The position numbers were made by a program, and so were the translations under genes. DNA of 26,790 nt from Streptosporangiaceae bacterium (GTDB lineage Bacteria; Actinomycetota; Actinomycetes; Streptosporangiales; Streptosporangiaceae): assembly GCA_025934635.1 (NCBI GenBank), contig JAICWX010000091.1, forward strand, positions 1 through 26,790, read 5' to 3'. Shown piece by piece: positions 1-5,441 of the stretch (positions within the stretch are counted from its first letter, which is position 1; each line of letters opens with the position of its first letter). Under the pieces are notes generated by a model, which was not told the origin of the DNA, did not search any database, and saw nothing but the letters and a program-made list of their open reading frames with translations.

Positions 1-76
1 GGGCGGCGAAGGCGCCCCCGTCATTGGTAACCAGCTCACCGATCCCGGTGATCAGCATGCTCTCCGGATCAGACAC
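1..76 (-). CDS. hutI: Imidazolonepropionase, N-terminal fragment (runs off left edge)
   Basis: Reading the minus strand from GTG at 76 gives MSDPES followed by MLITGIGELVTND, then GGAFAA to the window edge. LITGIGELVTND is the characteristic first beta-strand segment of actinobacterial HutI, the zinc amidohydrolase that opens imidazolone-5-propionate to N-formimino-glutamate in histidine degradation. Only about 25 residues are visible, so the metal site cannot be checked. An internal in-frame ATG at 58 is a second possible start: it has a GGAG three bases upstream, a poor spacing, while the GTG has no clear ribosome site. The call rests on motif recognition only. Its upstream spacer carries the repeated operator-like motif described separately. 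Other hut genes, if present, lie beyond the left edge. Confidence 0.75.
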   Translation of the reverse strand, partial: MSDPESMLITGIGELVTNDGGAFAA

Positions 77-129
77 GGGGACCAGCTTGCCATGGAGACC
101 GCCGCCCTGGCCGAGGGGACCGAGGTATT

Positions 130-147
130 TAGTCGACTATGGTCGAG
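130..147. promoter_or_regulatory. Operator-like repeat, copy 1
   Basis: Contains the 10-bp perfect palindrome TAGTCGACTA (130-139) followed by TGGTCGAG. The 16 bases GTCGACTATGGTCGAG (132-147) recur exactly at 455-470. The site lies about 55-70 bases upstream of the hutI start. The half-site resembles operators of FadR/FCD-type GntR repressors (TGGTnnACCA-like); that is a family resemblance, not proof. No regulator gene is visible in the window. Confidence 0.4.
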
Positions 148-253
148 TGGGGAGTTCGTCGGCTGGCACGCGGCCCGGGTTCCCGTCTCGGCATCCACAT
201 CCGCACCACAGTCCGCGCCCGTCACCCGCCATGTCCTCGACGGGTCGCCTGCA

Positions 254-280
254 ACGACATGGATGCTCCATCGATGTCGT
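254..280. repeat. Near-perfect inverted repeat (hairpin)
   Basis: Bases 254-265 (ACGACATGGATG) pair with 269-280, with one G-G mismatch and a three-base loop. There is no T-tract on either side, so it is not a classical intrinsic terminator. It lies between the two operator-like repeats. It may be an RNA structure in the hutI leader or a protein-binding dyad. Confidence 0.4.
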
Positions 281-451
281 CCCGGCAGCTGTCCAGTCGT
301 GATCGCAGCGTCAGCCGGACCATCCAGGACGGGGCGGCCTGATGTCAGGCACACCATGGGCACCACTCGCCTCGTGAAGCCGGGCAGTCACCGCAGAAGA
401 GGCACACCCAGGCGGCGGGACTGGCTGTCACGGAAGCGGGGCCGGAGAGGA

Positions 452-483
452 TTGGTCGACTATGGTCGAGCAATTTATAGGAT
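452..483. promoter_or_regulatory. Operator-like repeat, copy 2, beside an AT-rich -10-like patch
   Basis: The second exact copy of GTCGACTATGGTCGAG (455-470) abuts caatttatag. On the minus strand this gives TATAAA (479-474), a reasonable -10 element for transcription towards hutI, with the repeat just downstream as a repressor roadblock would be. On the plus strand TTGGTC (452-457) and TTATAG (475-480) are 17 bases apart and could also make a promoter. The direction is therefore undecided. Confidence 0.35.
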
Positions 484-506
484 ATGCGAGTAAGAGGTGG
501 GGTGGG

Positions 507-588
507 GCGTTGGCGGGCGCAGGGCGTTGGCGGGCGCAGGGCGTTGGCGGGCGCAGGACGTTAGCGGGGTGGCGTTAGCGGGGGTGGG
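507..588. repeat. 17-bp tandem repeat, three perfect copies plus decayed copies
   Basis: GCGTTGGCGGGCGCAGG repeats exactly at 507-523, 524-540 and 541-557. Two decayed copies follow (558-571 and 572-588). The dehydrogenase stop codon (575-577, minus strand) lies inside the last decayed copy, so the array sits at and beyond its 3' end. Seventeen bases is not a multiple of three and no reading frame appears to use it. Confidence 0.85.
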
Positions 589-1879
589 TGGCGGTGGCTT
601 GGAGGATGGCGCGGATGTCGTCGGTGGTGGGGGGGCGGGGGGTGCTGGCCAGGGCCTCGTCGGCGAGGGTGTCGGCGGCGATCTGGGGGAAGTCGGCTTC
701 GGTGATGCCGAAGTCGCTCATCAGGCGGTTGAGGCCGACATCGTCGCGCAGCGCGGTGACGGCGCCGATGGCGGCTTCCGCGTTGAGCCAGGTGTCCGCG
801 TGGGTGTCGCCGACGCCGAGGGCGAAGGCGACGTCGGCCATCCGCTCGATGCGGGCCGGCAGGTTGAAGCGGAGCACCTCGGGCAGCAGCATGGCCAGGG
901 CCGTGCCGTGCGCGATGTCCCAGCGGGCGCCGAGCGAGTAGCCGATCGCGTGGCACAGGCCGAGGCCGGTGCTGGCCATCGCGACGCCGGCCATATGCGC
1001 GGCCAGCAGCATCTGCGACCGGGCGGCCAGGTCCTGGCCGTCCATGACGGCCCGCGGCAGGCTGTCCGCGACCATCCGGATCACCTGCAGCGCGATCCCG
1101 TCCGACCACGGGTTGGGCCGCAGCGACAGGTATGACTCCAGCGCGTGGGTCAGCGCGTCCAGGCCGCAGCCGGCCGTCACGGCGGGCGGCAGGCCGACGG
1201 TCAGGTCCGGGTCGAGGATGGCCGCGGCCGGCATCGCGCTGGCGTGACCCACGTAGAACGCACGGCCGCCGGCCGGATCGGTGACCAGGCCGAGGGCGCT
1301 GGTCTCGGCCCCCGTCCCGGCCGTGGTCGGCACGGCCACGATTGGCAGCGCAGGCACCGCGAAGTCGGGGCGGCCGTCCAGGTCGCGGCCGCGCTGCGGG
1401 TTGACCGCGGCGATCGCGATGCCCTTGGCCGCGTCGATGGCGGCCCCGCCGCCGACCGCCACCAGCGCGATCCGCGGGCCGGCCGATCCGGGGGGCGGGG
1501 GCGGCGCGGCGGGCGCGGGCGGCGCGACCAGCGGCGCGGAGGGCGTGAGCATGGCGGCGACGGCCGCCGCGGAGGCGGAGGCGGCCGCGGTGATGGCGGC
1601 GTCGGCCGCCGCCTGGACCACGGTGTCGGCGCCGGCGGCCAGGTCACCGGGAGTGGGATGGACAGGCACGCCGGCGAACAGGCGGACGGGCAGGCCCGCG
1701 TCGGCCAGCACGGTCAGCACCGTCTCGACCACCGGGTCCGACGCGAGGGCGGCGTCGGTTACCACCACCACCTGGTCCGCACCGGTGGCCCGGACGATCC
1801 CGGGCAGTTCGCCGATGGTGCCGGGGCCGAAGTACACGGCGGGCTTCGCGGTGATGACAAACCCGTCAATCTGGGACAT
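575..1879 (-). CDS. Iron-containing alcohol dehydrogenase with Ala/Pro-rich insert
   Basis: A 434-residue group III (Fe-dependent) alcohol dehydrogenase, which would oxidise or reduce a small alcohol/aldehyde with NAD(P). The ATG at 1879 is chosen because AGGAG lies 8 bases upstream; a longer frame upstream has no such site. Visible motifs: the nucleotide-binding GGGAAID near residues 143-149, PTTAGTGAETS at 184-194, and the metal ligands D241 and H245 (DALTHALES), H310 (CHAIGYSLG) and H324 (DIAHG). Between the first strand region and the GGG loop (about residues 90-134) lies a low-complexity stretch with poly-Ala then [11 protein letters not shown]. The family normally has only about ten residues there. 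It is downstream of and co-directional with the lyase homologue (88-bp gap), so probably co-transcribed. Substrate unknown; maleylacetate reductase is a less likely alternative. Confidence 0.88.
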   Translation of the reverse strand: MSQIDGFVITAKPAVYFGPGTIGELPGIVRATGADQVVVVTDAALASDPVVETVLTVLADAGLPVRLFAGVPVHPTPGDLAAGADTVVQAAADAAITAAASASAAAVAAMLTPSAPLVAPPAPAAPPPPPGSAGPRIALVAVGGGAAIDAAKGIAIAAVNPQRGRDLDGRPDFAVPALPIVAVPTTAGTGAETSALGLVTDPAGGRAFYVGHASAMPAAAILDPDLTVGLPPAVTAGCGLDALTHALESYLSLRPNPWSDGIALQVIRMVADSLPRAVMDGQDLAARSQMLLAAHMAGVAMASTGLGLCHAIGYSLGARWDIAHGTALAMLLPEVLRFNLPARIERMADVAFALGVGDTHADTWLNAEAAIGAVTALRDDVGLNRLMSDFGITEADFPQIAADTLADEALASTPRPPTTDDIRAILQATATHPR

Positions 1880-1967
1880 GAGAGGGGCTCCTGCGCGGGG
1901 GGCTCGACCGGTATCCGCCGATTTGCACGGGCTGCACGCGGTCATCGTAACCGCGGCTCGCGGCCGG

Positions 1968-3467
1968 TCAAGCGGCTGGGGTGAGGTCACCACGCGTGAC
2001 CAGGTCGACTACGGGTTCCAGGTCGGCCGGGAACGTGCCGTCGGCCTGGGTGAACGGGACGAGTTCGCGGATCATCCGGTAGGCGCGGCCGGTGCCGAGA
2101 CCGAGCTCACCGAACCCGTTGCCGCCCGGCCCGTTGCCGCCCGGCCCGTTGCCGCCGAGCGCGCGCAGGTCGATGGCCTGGGCCGCGACGACGAACTCGA
2201 TCGCGGCGACCCGGGAGCACAGGCTGGTCATGTCGGCCAGGCGGCGCGCGGACAGCGGCGCCATCGTGGCCCGGTCCTCGATACCCTCGCCCTTCACCGA
2301 GCTGGCCAGCTCGTAGGAGACCGGGTGCGCCAGCGTGCGGGCCTCCACGGTGATGGCCTGACCGGCCACGGCCAGCTCGGACAGCGCGTCGTCGGGCGAG
2401 CCGACCCGGGCGGCCAACCCGGCCGCCAGCCCCGAGAAGGGCGCCTGCAGGAGCTTGACCAGGCGCTCGTTCGCGCTGGTCACGACCGGGGCGAGGGCGA
2501 TGCGAACGAAATCGAGGGCGGCCGCGAGCGGGCCGATGTCGAAGTTGCCGACCGAGACGATGCGGCCCGGCTCACCGGCGGCGGGCAGCACCACGACCGG
2601 GTTGGACTGCGAGGAGTTGAGCTCGAGCTCCAGGATGGTCCGGGTGTAGGCCAGCGCGTCCCGGGCGGCGCCGTGAATGTGCGGGATACAGCGGAAGGTC
2701 AGCGGATCCTGCAGGAAGCGGGCCGCGCCCGGCTGCCACAGGTAGCTGCCCGCCAGCAGCAGCCGGAGCTGGTGCAGCGTGCTGCCCAGGCCGGGGAAGG
2801 GCCTGGTCTGCTCGATGATCGGGTGCAGGCAGTTCAGGTTGGCGCCGAACGCCTCCAGGTCCAGCGCGCCCGCCACGTCGAACACCGACAGCAGGGCGTC
2901 GGCGTCGGCGGTGGCGATGCACGCCCAGGCCGTGGTGAAGGCGTTGCTGCTGACCAGGGCGAGCCCCTCGTTCTCGGCCACCTCGAAGCCGCTGCGGGTG
3001 ATCATTCCGTGCGCCAGGTCGGCCATCGGCCCCAGGTCACCCTGGCCGATGGAGCCGAGACGGCGCACCGGCGGCGCGAAGCCCTCGTTCAGCAGGGTCA
3101 CGATCATCTCGGCCAGCTCGGGACGGACGCCGGTGACGCCCTTGGCGTAGCTGTTGGCCAGGCAGAGCATCGCGCCGCGGACCACGTCAGCCGGGGCCGC
3201 GTCGCCCTGGGCGATCCGGTGGTTGAGCACCAGGCGGAGGTTGAACCGCTGCCGCTCGGCCGGGTCGAGCAGGAACGACTTGCGCTCCCCCACCCCCGTG
3301 GTCAGCCCGTAAACCGGCTCACCAGCAGCCAGAACGCCCTCGACTACGGCCCGCGATCCGCGCATGGCGGCGATCGCCTCCGGCGCCAGCGCCACCGCCT
3401 CGCCGTGCCGGGCCACCGCCATGACCTGCGTAACAGTCAGATCACTTCCATTGAGCCTGATCGTCAT
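1968..3467 (-). CDS. Histidine/aromatic ammonia-lyase homologue lacking the MIO triad
   Basis: A 499-residue protein of the HAL/PAL/TAL fold. The start is ATG 3467, preceded by GGTGAG at suitable spacing; an ATG at 3482 has no ribosome site. Family marks: Y53 in PVYGLTTGVG, NHRIAQG at 82-88, CIPHIHGAARDA at 260-271, LNSSQSNP at 283-290, GNFD at 307-310 and E397 in IEDRATM. The segment that should read GSVGASGDLAP, whose Ala-Ser-Gly cyclises to the MIO electrophile, reads GSIGQGDLGP (138-147): Ala-Ser is replaced by a single Gln. The Asn of EGLALLNGT is Ser173 (EGLALVSSN) and the catalytic Tyr of DxYSxR is Leu256 (DPLTFR). Normal ammonia-lyase chemistry is therefore doubtful and hutH is not assigned. 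A Gly/Asn-rich repeat (438-450) precedes the C-terminal part. It is divergent from the importer, with the dehydrogenase downstream. Confidence 0.85.
   Translation of the reverse strand: MTIRLNGSDLTVTQVMAVARHGEAVALAPEAIAAMRGSRAVVEGVLAAGEPVYGLTTGVGERKSFLLDPAERQRFNLRLVLNHRIAQGDAAPADVVRGAMLCLANSYAKGVTGVRPELAEMIVTLLNEGFAPPVRRLGSIGQGDLGPMADLAHGMITRSGFEVAENEGLALVSSNAFTTAWACIATADADALLSVFDVAGALDLEAFGANLNCLHPIIEQTRPFPGLGSTLHQLRLLLAGSYLWQPGAARFLQDPLTFRCIPHIHGAARDALAYTRTILELELNSSQSNPVVVLPAAGEPGRIVSVGNFDIGPLAAALDFVRIALAPVVTSANERLVKLLQAPFSGLAAGLAARVGSPDDALSELAVAGQAITVEARTLAHPVSYELASSVKGEGIEDRATMAPLSARRLADMTSLCSRVAAIEFVVAAQAIDLRALGGNGPGGNGPGGNGFGELGLGTGRAYRMIRELVPFTQADGTFPADLEPVVDLVTRGDLTPAA
2115..2156. repeat. 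15-bp tandem repeat inside the lyase homologue
   Basis: CCCGTTGCCGCCCGG occurs at 2115-2129 and 2130-2144, with a third partial copy from 2145. Read on the minus strand it encodes an in-frame GGNGP-type repeat in the lyase homologue, keeping the frame because the unit is divisible by three. It probably arose by slippage in a surface loop. Confidence 0.8.
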
Positions 3468-3553
3468 TAATTGCTCACCCATCTATAACTGAGCTAGGCT
3501 TTGCCGCCCGAGAGCGATTCACGTGGGGTGGTCCGGCATCAAGGAGGCCAGAG
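3468..3553. promoter_or_regulatory. Divergent promoter region between lyase homologue and importer
   Basis: This 86-bp gap holds the start signals of both divergent units. On the plus strand TTGCTC (3471-3476) and TAGGCT (3495-3500) are 18 bases apart, a plausible housekeeping-type promoter for the importer. AAGGAGG (3541-3547) is a near-perfect ribosome site, 6 bases before the ATG of the first permease. On the minus strand TTATAG (3488-3483) could serve as a -10 for the lyase homologue, without a clear -35. A shared, possibly co-regulated promoter is an inference from the geometry. Confidence 0.45.
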
Positions 3554-4510
3554 ATGGCTATGTTCCTTCTGAGGCGCCTCGGGTTGATGATGCTTACGTT
3601 GTGGATTCTCAGCCTGATCGTATTCTTCGCGGGCCAGATTCTCCCGGGTGATCCCGGCCGGGCCATTCTCGGCAACCTCGCCGCGCAGAGCGCCGTGGCG
3701 GCTCTCGATCACAAGCTCGGGGTGGACCAGCCGCTGCTGACCAGGTATCTGGACTGGCTCGGCGGGCTGCTGCACGGGAATTTCGGCATCTCGTACACCT
3801 TCCAGACCGCGGTCGGGCCTTTCGTCCGGGCGGCGCTCCTCAATTCGGTCAAGCTGGCCGCGCTGGCGTTCGTGGTCGTTGTTCCGCTGGGCATCATCGG
3901 CGGTGTCATCGCCGCGCTTTACGAGGGCCGCGCGGTGGACCGGATTATTTCTGTCACCGGACTATCTTTGGCCACCGTGCCGGAGTTCGTGTCCGGAATC
4001 GTACTCATCGTGATATTCGGCGTGACGCTGAAGGTGCTGCCCGTGACCGCGTCGGCGGGAGCAGGCGCCGGGGACCTCACCCAGTTCCAGCATCTGATCC
4101 TGCCCGCCATACCGCTGGTCTTCGTGCTCTTCGGGTATATCGCGCGAATGGCCAGGGCGGGGACTATTGAGGCGCTGAACTCGGACTACGCCCGGACGGC
4201 GACCCTCAAGGGGCTGCCGCGGGCAACCATGATCCGGCGGCACATCCTGCGCAACTCGCTGCTCCCCACCATCACGGTCATCGCCACCCAGACCGGCTAC
4301 CTGATCGGCGGCCTGGTCGTGGTCGAGCAGCTCTTCAACTACCAGGGCATCGGCCTGCTGATCTTCAAGGCCGCCCAGGCCAAGGACTTCGCGATGCTGG
4401 AAGCGGGGGTGCTCACCATCGGCGTGGTCTACGTGCTGGCCACGCTGGCGGCGGACATGCTGCTGATCGCACTGAATCCGCGGCTTCGGATAGGGGGCAG
4501 CAGTGAGTGA
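3554..4510 (+). CDS. Oligopeptide/nickel-type ABC importer permease (DppB-like)
   Basis: A 318-residue inner-membrane permease of the DppB/OppB family, first gene of the importer operon. The ATG follows a near-ideal AAGGAGG. The N-terminus has the family opening FLLRRLGLMMLTLWILSLIVFFAGQILPGDP split over a first membrane helix and the PGDP motif, and about five further hydrophobic helices follow. The cytoplasmic EAA-type loop that docks to the ATPase is visible around DYARTATLKGLPRATMIRRH, where the Gly of the motif is kept. The C-terminal half has VVVEQLFNYQGIGLL, a family hallmark. The gene overlaps the next one by 8 bases, indicating translational coupling. The substrate class (peptide, nickel, sugar or other) cannot be read from the permease. 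Confidence 0.93.
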   Translation: MAMFLLRRLGLMMLTLWILSLIVFFAGQILPGDPGRAILGNLAAQSAVAALDHKLGVDQPLLTRYLDWLGGLLHGNFGISYTFQTAVGPFVRAALLNSVKLAALAFVVVVPLGIIGGVIAALYEGRAVDRIISVTGLSLATVPEFVSGIVLIVIFGVTLKVLPVTASAGAGAGDLTQFQHLILPAIPLVFVLFGYIARMARAGTIEALNSDYARTATLKGLPRATMIRRHILRNSLLPTITVIATQTGYLIGGLVVVEQLFNYQGIGLLIFKAAQAKDFAMLEAGVLTIGVVYVLATLAADMLLIALNPRLRIGGSSE

Positions 4511-5441
4511 CATCGCCGGGGGCGCCTCGCAGCTCGAGCCGGGCGGAGCGCTCGGCTCGCTCGGGCCGCTGGGACCGCCCGGCGGCGCGGTCGCGGTGGC
4601 GGCGCCCACGACCGCCGTGCCCCGGGCCGCCTGGCGGCTGCTGCTGCGCCGGCCGACCTTCCTCATCGGCGCGGTCATCATCTTGTTCTGGGTGGTCTGC
4701 GCGATCATCGGGCGCTCGATCGCGCCGTTCAACCCGCTCGAGCAGCAGCTGCTGTTCAACAACACCGGCCCGTCGGGCGCGCACTGGTTCGGCACCGACA
4801 CCCTCGGCCGGGACGTGCTGTCCCGGGTCCTGGTCGGATCCCGGGACATCCTGGTCGTCACCCCGCTCGCGACCATTCTCGGCACCATCCTGGGTACCGC
4901 CCTCGGCCTGGCCATGGGGTACCTGGGCGGCGCGTTCGACCTGATCGTCGGGCGGTTCGTGGAGGCCGTGCTGGCGCTGCCCGCGGTCATCATCGCGTTC
5001 CTGTTCATCGTCGCCCTCGGCGCGTCCACGACGACGCTGATCGTGGTCATCGGCCTGATCTTCACGCCGCTGATCGCGCGCACGGTCCGGGCGGCCGTGC
5101 TGACCGAGCGGAACCTGGACTACCTGTCGTCGGCCCGGCTGCTGGGCGAGCGACCGCTCCGCATCATGTTCCGCGAGATCTTGCCGAACGTCATGCCCGC
5201 CATCTTGGTCGAGTTCACCGTCCGGCTCGGCTACGCGGTGTTCGCCGTGGCCACGCTGTCCTTCCTCGGCTTCGGCGTGCAGCCGCCCACGCCCGACTGG
5301 GGCTCGGATATCGCGGCCGACTACAGCGGCCTGCTGGCCGGGTACTGGTGGCAGGTGCTGTTCCCGGCGCTCGCCATCGCCTCGCTGGTGACCGCGGTCA
5401 ACCTGATCACCGACTCGATCGAGCAGGTGCTGAATTCATGA
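4503..5441 (+). CDS. Oligopeptide/nickel-type ABC importer permease (DppC-like)
   Basis: A 312-residue permease of the DppC/OppC family, partner of the upstream permease. It starts with GTG at 4503 inside the end of the preceding gene, with a GGGGG ribosome site upstream. The first 40 residues are Gly/Pro/Ala-rich and probably cytoplasmic, before the first helix LIGAVIILFWVVCAIIG. Typical family segments follow: HWFGTDTLGRDVLSRVLVGSRDIL, here about residues 98-121, then several hydrophobic helices. The ATPase-docking loop is around YLSSARLLGERPLRIMFREILPN. The C-terminal FLGFGVQPPTPDWG is diagnostic. The stop TGA overlaps the ATG of the ATPase gene by 4 bases. Substrate unknown. Confidence 0.93.
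   Translation: MSDIAGGASQLEPGGALGSLGPLGPPGGAVAVAAPTTAVPRAAWRLLLRRPTFLIGAVIILFWVVCAIIGRSIAPFNPLEQQLLFNNTGPSGAHWFGTDTLGRDVLSRVLVGSRDILVVTPLATILGTILGTALGLAMGYLGGAFDLIVGRFVEAVLALPAVIIAFLFIVALGASTTTLIVVIGLIFTPLIARTVRAAVLTERNLDYLSSARLLGERPLRIMFREILPNVMPAILVEFTVRLGYAVFAVATLSFLGFGVQPPTPDWGSDIAADYSGLLAGYWWQVLFPALAIASLVTAVNLITDSIEQVLNS

Larger units (their letters stand above)
77..506. other. Gene-free spacer upstream of hutI
   Basis: About 430 bases without a convincing gene. Open frames exist on both strands, but they lack ribosome sites, show no recognisable family and give Arg/Ser/Pro-rich translations typical of non-coding GC-rich DNA. The spacer holds two exact 16-bp repeats (132-147 and 455-470), a strong hairpin (254-280) and a short AT-rich patch (471-484). 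It separates the 3' end of the dehydrogenase from hutI, both on the minus strand, so it probably holds the hutI promoter and leader. Confidence 0.6.

Noticed and set aside
92..493. Open frames on both strands upstream of hutI (for example 92-493 plus, 52-366 minus)
   Set aside because: No ribosome site or family motif, and Arg/Ser/Pro-rich translations as expected from non-coding GC-rich DNA; one also overlaps the hutI start.
1968..3467. Naming the lyase homologue hutH
   Set aside because: The MIO triad and two further catalytic positions are missing, so histidine ammonia-lyase activity is not supported despite the nearby hutI.
1281..3470. Long plus-strand frame antisense to the dehydrogenase and lyase homologue
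   Set aside because: The opposite strand encodes clear conserved families; the frame is a GC-bias shadow with low-complexity Gly/Arg content.
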